The translations under genes and the position numbers were made by a program. DNA of 64,000 bases, from positions 62,001-126,000 of the forward strand of contig NZ_ASSJ01000079.1 in the NCBI RefSeq assembly GCF_000473895.1, given 5' to 3'. This DNA comes from Rubidibacter lacunae KORDI 51-2. GTDB taxonomy: Bacteria > Cyanobacteriota > Cyanobacteriia > Cyanobacteriales > Rubidibacteraceae. How positions within the stretch are numbered: position 1 is the first letter of the stretch; each line of letters opens with the position of its first letter. Below the pieces are notes generated by a model. The model was given only the letters and a program-made list of their open reading frames with translations, was not told the origin of the DNA and made no database searches. Of the stretch, positions 1 through 7,271 are shown one piece after another.

Positions 1-348
1 GTACGTCATTGGCGCTTAGGGTTTAGTTTTCTCCACGCATCCTACCCCTGCCTCCCGATATATCGATAAATTCAAGCCGGTTGTCCGAGCGCGACCGTAT
101 AGATTTCATGGGCTTAGACTTAAAAAAAGACATAGATAGGCAAGGTGACTGTCTTTTTGTTGTTTCCCGAGCGTAACTACAATCTTGGATAGCTGATTGG
201 TTGGGCGATGGTATTGAAAATACACCCGATAGATTCACTCAAATAAGAACCTTGCAAGGTCGTACTTGGTGCAGTCGGCAACCTCACCGATAGCTAAAGC
301 TTTCCTCCAGTTTCGAGTAGAACAGGCTCTTGCAATTCAGCCTCGTAT
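1..348. other. No supported gene at left edge
   Basis: I see no convincing gene here. Short open frames on both strands lack a recognisable family, a good ribosome site or a plausible neighbour. The stretch leads into the terminase remnant and is probably decayed phage or spacer DNA. Confidence 0.5.
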
Positions 349-953
349 TCTCTCCTTCAATCCGAGTCATACAAGTCCGATCGGCGCATCAAACCGCAAT
401 GTCGCTGGTACGGGATTCAGGGTCGCTCGGGCGATCGCCAGCTGGTGTCGGCCCCGTCGGCACAAGAGATCAGCTACCGGGGGCGCAAGGTTAAGGGTGG
501 CATCGCGCTTTACACGGTTGGCACCGACCGAGCAAAGGAGCTCATTTACGCGCAGCTGCGAGTGTCCGAGCCGGGCGAGCGCTTCGTGAACTTCCCGAAC
601 CGTTTGGAGGCGCGCTACTACTCCGGACTTTGTTCGGAAGTGCAGATGATTCACCATCGCAACGGGATTGCGTCAGTGCGATGGGTCGAGGTTGCGCCTG
701 TCGCTTCTAACGAACCGCTCGCCTGCGCAGTGTCTGCATTCGGTCATTCGCCCACCTGGTGCGCTCGGCACAGGAGTGGAAGGCTGGTGTGAAAGTGGCG
801 AAGTACGCGATCGCTGCTAACCTCAACGAGAACGACTTACCCGATGACCTGCGCGCGGCAGTGGAGCAAGCAAAGGCAGAATCGCTCCCAAAGTCCCGAG
901 GTGCGGAGGCGATCGCGCAGGAGATCCTGAGCTGGAGCGGGTCCTTGCAGTAA
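349..953 (+). pseudogene. Phage terminase large subunit (GpA type), C-terminal remnant, frameshifted
   Basis: Read in the frame of position 349, the translation contains the pattern around the nuclease domain of GpA-type phage terminase large subunits: RWYGIQGRSGDRQLVSAPS, then a segment ending IALYTVGTDRAKELIYAQLR and an SEPG..FVNFP block. In the family this ATPase-nuclease cuts and packages phage DNA. The N-terminal ATPase half is absent. Near 750 the frame shifts: the continuation HLVRSAQEWKAG is one frame over (759-953) and ends in TAA at 951-953. Missing N-terminus plus frameshift make it a pseudogene and mark an old prophage. The family call rests on remembered motifs only. Confidence 0.6.
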
Positions 954-1090
954 TGCTGGCAGCGGGACAGTTTAAGACGCGATCGCTGCTAGTCGTGGCG
1001 ACGATGACCGTGGGGCTGGCGCTGTGGCGGGGGCGCTATGGGCTGCTGGTGCTGGGTGGGGTAGCGATCGCGCTGACTTGGCGAGGGTAA
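953..1090 (+). CDS. Small membrane protein (45 aa), phage-remnant context
   Basis: An ATG at 953 overlaps the upstream TAA (TAATG), the usual sign of translational coupling. It opens a 45-codon frame ending in TAA at 1088-1090. The product is almost all hydrophobic, with two short apolar stretches (about residues 11-24 and 30-42) around a WRGRYG turn, so a small membrane protein or hairpin is plausible. I do not recognise it. Its position directly behind the terminase remnant suggests a phage morphogenesis or lysis-type small ORF, or simply a frame left open by chance. Two HIP1 sites lie inside it. Confidence 0.35.
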   Translation: MLAAGQFKTRSLLVVATMTVGLALWRGRYGLLVLGGVAIALTWRG

Positions 1091-1103
1091 GCGATCGCGC
1101 GCG

Positions 1104-1535
1104 CTACGCAAACTCGTCGATAGCCTGCTCTCTGGGAATCTCCCAGAAGTACTGCACGCCAGAGCGCCATCCGAAATACAGGGCGCGGTTAATCATTCCT
1201 CTGCCCTCGGCAAGCTCGCGCTGAACCAGGGGAATCGCCATCCGGAGGGACTCCAGCTGTTCGGAGCGGCGCAGGTCGGCATCGAGCAGGAGAATCAGCC
1301 CGCCGTGAACTTCGGAGGCTCGGGCGATCGCCTCAAAGTCTTTAACGTTGGCGGTTACCAGAATTCTGTCTTCTTTGTATGCGAGAGCCCAAACTTCGCG
1401 ATCCGAGCGCCCGCAATGCCCGCGATTTCTGATTGAGACCGCGTCAACCAGATCCTCTTCGCAGAGAGTCTGAGCGATGTTGGGAGAGAGGTTCTCGTCG
1501 AGCAGCAGTTTGAGGCTTTCCGTGGCTTCAGGCAC
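1104..1535 (-). CDS. DUF5615 PIN-like protein (putative toxin)
   Basis: A protein of about 143 residues with the DUF5615 pattern: LKLLLDENLSP near the N-terminus, DREVWALAYKEDRILVTANV in the middle, then the acidic GGLILLLDADLR strand. DUF5615 is a PIN-like/Mut7-C-type fold, usually encoded beside a DUF433 protein and regarded as the nuclease-like toxin of a toxin-antitoxin pair. The expected acidic residues (DEN, D in TANVKDF) are present. I favour the GTG start at 1535, which overlaps the end of the DUF433 gene by 8 bases. A TTG at 1565 in the same frame would extend it by 10 residues. The gene looks intact in otherwise decayed DNA. Confidence 0.75.
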   Translation of the reverse strand: MPEATESLKLLLDENLSPNIAQTLCEEDLVDAVSIRNRGHCGRSDREVWALAYKEDRILVTANVKDFEAIARASEVHGGLILLLDADLRRSEQLESLRMAIPLVQRELAEGRGMINRALYFGWRSGVQYFWEIPREQAIDEFA

Positions 1536-1794
1536 GAGGATTGGAGCGGGCGTAGACCTGAGCAAAGCGCAGATCCTGCTCGGACAAGAATGGGTAGTCC
1601 TCTAGAATCTCAGCCTCAGTTGCAGCGTCAGGACTGCGGTCCAGCATGCTACCGATGTGGTAGGCCGTCAGCCGAGAGTTCGGAAAGACTGGCTCGCCGC
1701 CCATTATGCTAGGGTCCTCCGTCAACCCAGCTCTCCAATTCGCGTAGTCAGGGTAGGCTCTGCTCTCAAAACCTTTTGCTTTCGCAGTAACCAT
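1528..1794 (-). CDS. DUF433 protein (putative antitoxin)
   Basis: An 88-residue protein with a DUF433 core: DPSIMGGEPVFPNSRLTAYH followed by an ILEDYPFLSEQDLRFAQVYA helix-turn-helix-like segment. DUF433 proteins are small DNA-binding proteins, typically the antitoxin partner of DUF5615. The ATG at 1794 is chosen because GGAGG lies about 9 bases upstream. The frame stays open further upstream, but that extension has no family similarity. It overlaps the downstream DUF5615 gene, so the two are co-transcribed and probably translationally coupled, with antitoxin first as is usual. Confidence 0.75.
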   Translation of the reverse strand: MVTAKAKGFESRAYPDYANWRAGLTEDPSIMGGEPVFPNSRLTAYHIGSMLDRSPDAATEAEILEDYPFLSEQDLRFAQVYARSNPRA

Positions 1795-1919
1795 GCCGCG
1801 CACCTCCGTAGTGGTGTGCTTCTCGCTCGTACTCCAATCGTACAACCCGCTTGCGAGCACACTCGTTCTCGGTTGGTACTCGCCAGTCTCCGCATTTCCT
1901 GCATAGTTGACCAATTCGC

Positions 1920-2081
1920 AATCGCAACCCCAGGAAAGCGCTTGGCGAGAGTATCACGGCAGTAGTCATCGCACTCGCAGAGCCCGACGAACCGGAACCC
2001 GCCGAGCTGGAGTGCGGCAAACGGGAAGCCCGCACCCACCCCCGAGCAGAGGACGAGCTGGTTCAAAGGTTCTTCCGTCAT
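1920..2081 (-). pseudogene. Cytosine-C5 DNA methyltransferase, N-terminal stub
   Basis: From ATG 2081 the first ~53 residues match the start of a C5-cytosine methyltransferase: QLVLCSGVGAGFPFAALQL (S-adenosylmethionine-binding loop), FVGLCECDDYCRDTLAKRFP, then GVAI. The next expected element, the PCQ catalytic loop, never appears; the frame stays open to 1722 without further similarity. No catalytic cysteine motif, recognition domain or C-terminus follows, so this is a truncated gene. It lies just upstream of the DUF433/DUF5615 pair on the same strand, within the phage-remnant area. Confidence 0.6.
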
Positions 2082-2111
2082 CACCCGTGTTCGGGGCGCG
2101 ATCGCCCGCAT

Positions 2112-2670
2112 TCAGAGAGCCCCGTCCGATGACCCCAAACCCAGACCCAGAGAGAACTTGAGGTCACTGGACAGCTATTGCGACATGGTTGCGAGTGTCC
2201 TACGACTCAACCCCTTGCCATGACTGCACTTCAGGGTAGCGGGACAAGGTGTCTGGTGACACCCCTCAGTTCAGGTCGCCGCGCGCGTAAAGCGATCGCT
2301 GGCCGCTGCGATCGCGCAGCACTGACCGACATCGCGTCTCCCAGAGATCGCATACATTCTCCGGTCAGTGGAAGAGCCGGCAGAACTGCTCTCAGGGTAC
2401 TCTCAGGCGCGATCGCGCAGGACGCGCTTCCCTTCCACGCGCGGAACTCCACATCCCTTTCGCCGCACCACCGACCCAGCGAAAACTAGCGGGTTTCTAA
2501 GGGAACTCTGCTCGACCCTGCGCTTGCGTCCGAGCAGACTGCCAGCCGCTCGACCGGACTCGCTACTGGCTGATTGGGTAGACATGCCTTGCGCTGAACC
2601 AGCTGGGTAAAGTTACCCCACCCTGGTGTGCAAGATATGTGCAGGCGGAAATGCCAACCGCTGAAAGGAG
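2112..2670. other. Gene-less stretch between phage remnant and tRNA-His
   Basis: Several open frames occur on both strands but all have arginine- and serine-rich, low-complexity translations typical of chance frames in GC-rich DNA. I recognise no product. Several HIP1 octamers are present. It may hold further decayed phage sequence next to the tRNA, a common integration target, but I could not find an attachment-site repeat. Confidence 0.45.
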
Positions 2671-2744
2671 GGCGAACGACGGGACTCGAACCCGCGAGTG
2701 GTGGAACCACAATCCACTGCCTTAACCACTTGGCTACGCTCGCC
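2671..2744 (-). tRNA. trnH: tRNA-His (GTG anticodon)
   Basis: The reverse complement folds as a 74-base cloverleaf. The acceptor strands GGCGAGC and GTTCGCC pair over seven positions (one G-U). The D arm contains GCCAAGTGGTTAAGGC, the anticodon stem GTGGA/TCCAC encloses loop TTGTGGT, and the T arm contains GGGTTCGAGTCCC. The loop gives anticodon GTG, histidine. The CCA end is not encoded. It is the only tRNA I found in the window. Confidence 0.95.
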
Positions 2745-2833
2745 GTAAACGGCTTCTCATTGTAACACCATAGCCTTACTGCATTGCGGTATGGACTTCG
2801 GTTACGCTGAGAACAGAAGCCAGAGGTTAACTC

Positions 2834-3244
2834 ATGAAGTTACTGAATCTCGCAGCTGCGGCTGGAGGTGTGGTTGTAGCAGGCATCGGACTTGCCTTCG
2901 CGATCGCCAATCCCGGGCGAGATGCCTATGAGACCTACGCTGTCGAACGCTTGAGCGCGTATCTCAAAGATGAGGTCTGCCAGCAAGTTCCCCAAGTCGG
3001 TCGTGGTTTATGTAGGACTGCCGTAGATTCATCCCAACCTTTGCTGCGCGAGCTTGTTGCCGAGGGTACCGAGCGGCAGAACTTTCTCTTTTTCAGCATC
3101 TATCGCACGGATTTGCAACTCGATGCACTGCTCCCCGACCGTTTCGACCTACCTGGTGGCTATCGAGCTGAAACTGTAGGGGCATTTCAAAATTTCTACA
3201 TCTATGACGTCGGAGAGCAAGGCGATCGCGACGGAGAACGCTAG
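2834..3244 (+). CDS. DUF4359 family protein
   Basis: A 136-residue protein with an N-terminal hydrophobic helix (about residues 4-25, AAAAGGVVVAGIGLAFAIAN) that acts as signal or anchor, followed by a soluble domain beginning NPGRDAYETYAVERLSAYL and containing two cysteine positions (EVCQQV, GLCRTA). This layout matches DUF4359, a cyanobacterial family of unknown function with an exported domain. The segment LFFSIYRTDL is part of the conserved second half. The last codon and stop overlap the convergent pterin dehydratase gene through a shared CTAG. No operon partner on its own strand. Confidence 0.8.
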   Translation: MKLLNLAAAAGGVVVAGIGLAFAIANPGRDAYETYAVERLSAYLKDEVCQQVPQVGRGLCRTAVDSSQPLLRELVAEGTERQNFLFFSIYRTDLQLDALLPDRFDLPGGYRAETVGAFQNFYIYDVGEQGDRDGER

Positions 3245-3519
3245 AGATCCGAGATGGCTGCAGCCATAGCAAAGTCTGCATCGGTGAGACCCCCAGCATC
3301 GTGGGTCGTCAAGGCAATCGTGACCTTGTTGTAAGAAATTGCCAAATCGGGGTGATGTCCAGCGGCTTCAGCCGGCTCGACTAATTTATTCACGAAGGCG
3401 ATCGCCTCAACGAACCCAGCAAATTCTCGCGTACATTCAATCTGGTTTCCATTCAGATGCCAACCAGGACATCGAGCTAGGTTTGCCCGGATGGCTTCAG
3501 TGCAGAGTAGTATCGCCAT
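3241..3519 (-). CDS. phhB: 4a-hydroxytetrahydrobiopterin dehydratase (pterin-4a-carbinolamine dehydratase)
   Basis: A 92-residue protein with the PCD/DCoH signature: GWHLNGNQIECTREFAGF, then EAAGHHPDLAISYNKVTIAL and THDAGGLTDADFAMA. The adjacent histidines (HHPD) and the later TTHD histidine are the catalytic triad of the family, which dehydrates 4a-hydroxytetrahydrobiopterin and recycles the cofactor of pterin-dependent hydroxylases. In cyanobacteria lacking such hydroxylases its role is uncertain. The ATG at 3519 has GGAGGAAG about 8 bases upstream, so the longer open frame to 3573 is not the start. Stop codon is interleaved with that of DUF4359 on the other strand. Confidence 0.92.
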   Translation of the reverse strand: MAILLCTEAIRANLARCPGWHLNGNQIECTREFAGFVEAIAFVNKLVEPAEAAGHHPDLAISYNKVTIALTTHDAGGLTDADFAMAAAISDL

Positions 3520-3728
3520 TATCGACTTCCTCCATACCAGTTTCCGAAAGTTAGGTTGCGTATGGATCGCCACAAACTGCTCGAGGTCAAAGACCTAGTG
3601 GCGCGCTCAGAAACAAACTCGCGGGTGTTGATTTGCCAAGACGTATGCACTTGTAATAAGGGGGAGGAGTCCAGACGCAGCTGGCATGATCCGATGTTGA
3701 AGTGCATGCAAGTTAATCCTAAAACTAT

Positions 3729-3767
3729 CCGCTCCCGCAGCGATACAAAAATCGCTAGCGGGAGCGG
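3729..3767 (-). terminator. Strong GC-rich hairpin, probable terminator of the 23-codon unit
   Basis: CCGCTCCCGC plus AGCGA pairs with TCGCT, a one-base bulge and GCGGGAGCGG around an A-rich loop (3744-3751), about 15 base pairs. On the minus strand it is followed by GATAGTTTTAGG, a weak T-tract; on the plus strand there is none. It lies about 110 bases beyond the stop of the small ORF at 3876-3947, where a transcript end is expected. Confidence 0.5.
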
Positions 3768-3875
3768 TCTAGTCGGGTTGCCTTTGTCAACACCTAACTG
3801 CCGGGAGGATCGCCTGCAGCTCAATTGTTAGATAGACCAGCTATCTCCGATCTCAGAAGAGAAAACAACTTACTG

Positions 3876-3947
3876 CTAGAGAACAGCCCCGACACACAGC
3901 CGGCTCTCGTCAACCAGGAAACCCACAAATTTACTACCACTACCCAT
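3876..3947 (-). CDS. Short ORF (23 aa) with perfect Shine-Dalgarno; product unknown
   Basis: ATG at 3947 opens a 23-codon frame ending in TAG (3876-3878). The peptide begins MGSGSKFVGFLV and ends with a cysteine near RLCVGAVL; it has no clear membrane segment. Directly upstream (3952-3963, minus strand) is AAAGGAGGTGAT, fully complementary to the 3' end of 16S rRNA, with eight bases between AGGAGG and ATG, an optimal spacing that few genes in this window have. A promoter-like pair (3977-4006) precedes it and a hairpin (3729-3767) follows. I recognise no family; a regulatory leader or small peptide are both possible. Confidence 0.45.
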   Translation of the reverse strand: MGSGSKFVGFLVDESRLCVGAVL

Positions 3948-3976
3948 GGGCATCACCTCCTTTACTCCTAAACGGA

Positions 3977-4006
3977 ATTAAAACTCTATTAACTTGCAAG
4001 CATCAA
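3977..4006 (-). promoter_or_regulatory. Candidate sigma-70-type promoter for the 23-codon ORF
   Basis: On the minus strand TTGATG (4006-4001) and TTTAAT (3982-3977) are separated by 18 bases, four and five matches to the -35 and -10 consensus. Transcription would start near 3970, giving a 5' leader of roughly 20 bases that carries the perfect Shine-Dalgarno sequence. Confidence 0.4.
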
Positions 4007-4328
4007 AGCTCGCTGACCGCAAGTTTAACACATCAACCCGATGTGCTCGGCACCCATATCGCGTGAATCTGGATTAATTCGTAGTCTATTAGCCCTTGCC
4101 CTTTCGTGCAATCACGAGAATGCAACTCAGCTTATTGAGAATAAATTCGTCCTTTGTGACTCATGCAGTGCTTCAGTTCCAAATCCCGTCCTAGCCTGGA
4201 ACTCCGCATATTTTTTCCCTTGCTAAGTGGGTGAATACCCGGTAGGGGGATTGAGGAAACTTGACAAAATCGGCATTCTATAAGGGTGTGCTAAGGTTCC
4301 CTGAGACAGATAGTTGAGGACAAAGCTC
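4007..4328. other. Spacer before the nickel operon
   Basis: No supported gene. TTGACA (4261-4266) and TATAAG (4279-4284) precede the operon, but only 12 bases apart, too close for an ordinary promoter. A small GGGT/ACCC hairpin sits near 4229-4240. I find no B12 box and no NikR-type palindrome. Confidence 0.4.
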
Positions 4329-5180
4329 GTGAAGATGCGCGCGCTCGCGACTCTCGCCTTGCTGGTGCTGACGCTGCTTGGCTGCAGCCAGCAATCGGAA
4401 ACCGAAGAGACTGACGATCCGGCATCTGCCGCGGGCACTGCGAGCCCGAAAGCTAACGAGCTCGCCCTCGAAGTGAGTGGCGAGGCGTATGTTCGAGACG
4501 GCTTTACAACTAAAGACGGGTGGGAGCTCGAGTTCGATCGCGTGTATGTAACACTAGCGGACGTGGTGGCTTATCAGGTTGAGAGCGGCTTCGACCCCAG
4601 TCAAAGCGGCGACGTGGAGACAGCGGTGGCGGTGACGTTGTTACCCGGTCCGTTGGCTGTAAACTTGGCAGCGGGAGATGAGAGTTTCGTGCGGGCAGCG
4701 ACCGTGCAAGACGCACCGTCGGGAACATACAACGCCCTATCGTGGAAGCTCATACCGGCTCAAGCCGGACCCGCCAAAGATTCCACCGTGTTCTTGGGCG
4801 GAACGGCCGCGAAGGGCGAGCAAACCTATTTTTTCACCATTAGCTTCGACCGGTCTTTGTCTTACCTGTGTGGCGAATACGTAGGCGAAGCGCGTAAAGG
4901 CGTGCTCGAAGCCGGCACAGATGCGGCAGTGGAAGCCACGTTTCATTTCGACCACATCTTCGGTGACGCGGATGCCCCAGCAGACGACGAGATCAATGCT
5001 GGCGCAGTCGGGTTCGAACCTTTCACGGCATTTACCCAGGGCCCGTCGCTGATTGCTGAGGGCTTAGACGCCATTCAGAGCGAGCTCACGGAAGAGCAGT
5101 ACCAAAAATTGACCGCCGCGCTCGAGAACCTCGGGCACGTTGGCGAAGGACACTGCCAGCTTCAAGCAGACGCAGACTAG
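4329..5180 (+). CDS. Putative metal-binding lipoprotein heading the nickel/cobalt uptake operon
   Basis: About 283 residues. GTG 4329 is preferred because GAGGA lies nine bases upstream. The N-terminus is a lipoprotein signal: charged start, apolar core, then LTLLGC with the lipidated cysteine at residue 19, followed by an acidic Ser/Glu/Thr linker. The exported part has beta-rich segments (LEFDRVYVTLADVVAYQV), histidine and aspartate clusters such as TFHFDHIFGDADAP, and a C-terminal GHVGEGHC. I do not recognise a named domain. Position as first gene of a NikLMQO-type operon suggests an outer-face metal capture protein for nickel or cobalt; that is inference from context. It ends 78 bases before the NikL-like gene. 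Confidence 0.6.
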   Translation: MKMRALATLALLVLTLLGCSQQSETEETDDPASAAGTASPKANELALEVSGEAYVRDGFTTKDGWELEFDRVYVTLADVVAYQVESGFDPSQSGDVETAVAVTLLPGPLAVNLAAGDESFVRAATVQDAPSGTYNALSWKLIPAQAGPAKDSTVFLGGTAAKGEQTYFFTISFDRSLSYLCGEYVGEARKGVLEAGTDAAVEATFHFDHIFGDADAPADDEINAGAVGFEPFTAFTQGPSLIAEGLDAIQSELTEEQYQKLTAALENLGHVGEGHCQLQADAD

Positions 5181-5258
5181 TCGCCGCGCAGGTGCCGGGT
5201 TGGCACGGATGCAGCGAGCAACACAAACGCTGGCGTGTAGATCTGATGTGCAGAGCTT

Positions 5259-5771
5259 ATGAGATGGCATCTTTTACCACTGCTGGCGGCCCCGGTTATC
5301 GGGATAGCAGCCAGTACAACTATCGTGCGGGCTCACGGTTCGGCAATCGACTACCGCCGTGCGGAGGCAATCGAATTGCGCGCTACCTTCGATAGCGGCG
5401 AACCGATGGCCGGTGCGCAAGTAACGGTGTATGCGCCCTACCGTCCCACGGAGCCCTGGCTCAAGGGGACGACAGATGCAGGCGGACGGTTTACATTTTT
5501 GCCCGATCCCAAGCGGGCTGGAAGTTGGGATGTCAAAGTCAGACTGGCCGGACACGGCACTATCGTTAGCATACCGGGAGCCGAAGAAGATGAGGTCACT
5601 ACCCTTGCGCAGACCGAGTGGTCGAGTCATAGCGGGTACACGCCGCTGCAGACAGCTGTAATGGCAGCTGCGGGCATCTGGGGATGCGTTGGCACGGCAC
5701 TGTTTTTCAGTCGCGATCGCCAACCCGGCAATCGCCCTCCGAGCAAACGATCCGAACGCAAGCGAGACTGA
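5259..5771 (+). CDS. NikL-like accessory subunit of nickel/cobalt ECF transporter
   Basis: 170 residues: signal peptide (about 1-25, ending VRA before HGSAID), an Ig-like/transthyretin-like beta domain (GEPMAGAQVTVYAPYRPTEP, TTDAGGRFTFLPD, GSWDVKVRLAGHG) and one C-terminal transmembrane helix (about 130-152) with a short basic tail. This matches the NikL/DUF4198-like accessory components found between nickel ECF transporter genes, which take the place of CbiN. The histidine at the mature N-terminus fits a metal-handling role. Its stop lies five bases before the NikM start, so the genes are tightly coupled. Confidence 0.65.
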   Translation: MRWHLLPLLAAPVIGIAASTTIVRAHGSAIDYRRAEAIELRATFDSGEPMAGAQVTVYAPYRPTEPWLKGTTDAGGRFTFLPDPKRAGSWDVKVRLAGHGTIVSIPGAEEDEVTTLAQTEWSSHSGYTPLQTAVMAAAGIWGCVGTALFFSRDRQPGNRPPSKRSERKRD

Positions 5772-5775
5772 TGCG

Positions 5776-6429
5776 ATGCACGTACCGGACGGACTGCTCC
5801 CTCCCAGCACGGCGATCGCGGGATATGCCATTACCGGTGGCATGACATGGTATTGCCTGCGGAAAATCGAGCGCGGGAACTACCCGAGCGAGAAGATTCC
5901 TAAGGCATCCCTGCTGACTGCAGGATTTTTCGTAGCATCACTCATTCACATACCAATACCGCCAGCAAGCATTCACTTAGTCCTCAACGGCATGATGGGC
6001 GTGACATTAGGGTACTTTGCCTTTCCGGCAGTCCTGGTGGGCTTGTTTTTCCAGACCGTGCTATTCCAGCACGGGGGGCTGTCTACACTTGGGGTTAACA
6101 CAGCCATGATGGGAATTCCCGCGTTGCTAGCCTATGGGTTGTTTCGTTTGCTCGCACGACGGAGCTGCATTCGGCCGGCGCGGGCGATCGCAGCTGGTTT
6201 TTGGGCTGGCTCCTTGGCATTAGCATTGTCGGCAGCGATTTTTTGCACGTTGGTGCTCGCGACCCTGCCAGCAGAAATCGATGCGCAGGCAGAACGCACG
6301 GCCCTGTGGGCAGCCGCCATCGGTTACGGCATCCAAGCCCCGATCGAAGGAGCGTTTACGGCAATGCTGGTCGGCTTCCTACAACGAGTCAAGCCAGAGC
6401 TGTTGGAGGACCGATCGGCGGGAGCCTAG
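5776..6429 (+). CDS. cbiM: Nickel/cobalt ECF transporter substrate-binding subunit (CbiM/NikM)
   Basis: 217 residues, integral membrane S-component. The start is fixed by biology: the mature protein must begin MHVPDG because in NikM the metal is held by the amino group of Met1, His2 and a later histidine. From this ATG that later histidine falls at position 67 (PASIHLVLNG), the same number as in the structurally known NikM2. Other family blocks are present: SLIHIPIPPAS, FQHGGLSTLGVNTAMMG. Longer frames would bury the N-terminus and are wrong. Nickel is likelier than cobalt given the NikL-like neighbour and the ureE/ureF genes elsewhere in the window. Confidence 0.93.
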   Translation: MHVPDGLLPPSTAIAGYAITGGMTWYCLRKIERGNYPSEKIPKASLLTAGFFVASLIHIPIPPASIHLVLNGMMGVTLGYFAFPAVLVGLFFQTVLFQHGGLSTLGVNTAMMGIPALLAYGLFRLLARRSCIRPARAIAAGFWAGSLALALSAAIFCTLVLATLPAEIDAQAERTALWAAAIGYGIQAPIEGAFTAMLVGFLQRVKPELLEDRSAGA

Positions 6430-6438
6430 AGAGAGTCA

Positions 6439-7221
6439 ATGAAACTTGCGCTAGACCGCTATGCCTACCTTTGCTCGCCTATCCATCGCTGGGAACAACG
6501 CTCGAAACTTCTCGCACTTCTGTCACTGATATTTGCATTTGCCTGCGTCCGCCACCTACTCCTCTTGCCAGCGATGGTCGTCGTGACTGCGGGGCTATAT
6601 TGGGCTTCGCGGTTGCCGGTCCGCTACCTGCTAAGGCGCTTGCGCTATCCGGGGCTGTTCATTGCCGCAGCAGTAGCATTGTTGCCGTTTGCGGGCGGCG
6701 AGACGGCGATCGCGCAGTGGGGACCGCTAACCGTTTGGCTAGAAGGGTGTAAGGCTTTGGTGCTAATTGCAGTGCGGTTCGCCTGCATTCTTACAATTAG
6801 CTTAATTTTGTTCGGAACCGCGCCTTTTGCCACCAGTATTAAGGCGATGCGCGCGCTCGGTCTGCCGGCGACCATCGTTGACATGATGTTGCTGACGTAT
6901 CGTTACCTCGACAGCCTTGGCGATACGCGACTGCGGATGCAGCGTGCGATGCAATTGCGCGGTTTCCAGACACACGGGTGGAACTGCAGGACGCTAGCGA
7001 TGCTGGCGTCGCTAGCCGGCAGTTTGCTCGTCCGCAGTTACGAACAGTCCCAGCGAGTTTACTATGCCATGCGGTTGCGCGGTTACGGCAACCCTCATTC
7101 ACGTTTGAGCGTTCCATTCGGTGGCGATGCAAGTGGGCGGCTAGCCTGCGGTATCGTGCTGGCGCTCGCGACGGTTTTTGTGGCAGCCGAATTGCTGTTG
7201 CAGGTTGGCGCTGTGAGCTGA
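6439..7221 (+). CDS. cbiQ: ECF transporter transmembrane subunit CbiQ/NikQ
   Basis: 260 residues with several hydrophobic helices. The coupling-helix motifs for docking ATPases are visible as RMQRAMQLRGF and YYAMRLRGYG, the two A-R-G boxes typical of the EcfT/CbiQ family. N-terminal segment DRYAYLCSPIHRW is also characteristic. It transmits ATPase motion to the NikM substrate subunit. It starts nine bases after the cbiM stop and is followed 50 bases later by the ATPase gene, in operon order M-Q-O. Confidence 0.92.
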   Translation: MKLALDRYAYLCSPIHRWEQRSKLLALLSLIFAFACVRHLLLLPAMVVVTAGLYWASRLPVRYLLRRLRYPGLFIAAAVALLPFAGGETAIAQWGPLTVWLEGCKALVLIAVRFACILTISLILFGTAPFATSIKAMRALGLPATIVDMMLLTYRYLDSLGDTRLRMQRAMQLRGFQTHGWNCRTLAMLASLAGSLLVRSYEQSQRVYYAMRLRGYGNPHSRLSVPFGGDASGRLACGIVLALATVFVAAELLLQVGAVS

Positions 7222-7271
7222 GGCTCGAAGCAGCAAAGCCCATTTTCTGTATGCTTTTCAGGCAAAGAAGA

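Noticed and set aside
3556-3831. 91-codon plus-strand frame after the pterin dehydratase
   Set aside because: It runs through the GC-rich hairpin, has no ribosome site and no similarity to known families.
3952-3963. ATCACCTCCTTT on the plus strand looks like the 3' end of 16S rRNA
   Set aside because: No other rRNA sequence surrounds it. As the reverse complement it is a Shine-Dalgarno at ideal distance from an ATG, a simpler reading.
4261-4284. TTGACA and TATAAG before the nickel operon as a promoter
   Set aside because: Spacing is 12 bases against the required 16-18, so not accepted as a promoter.
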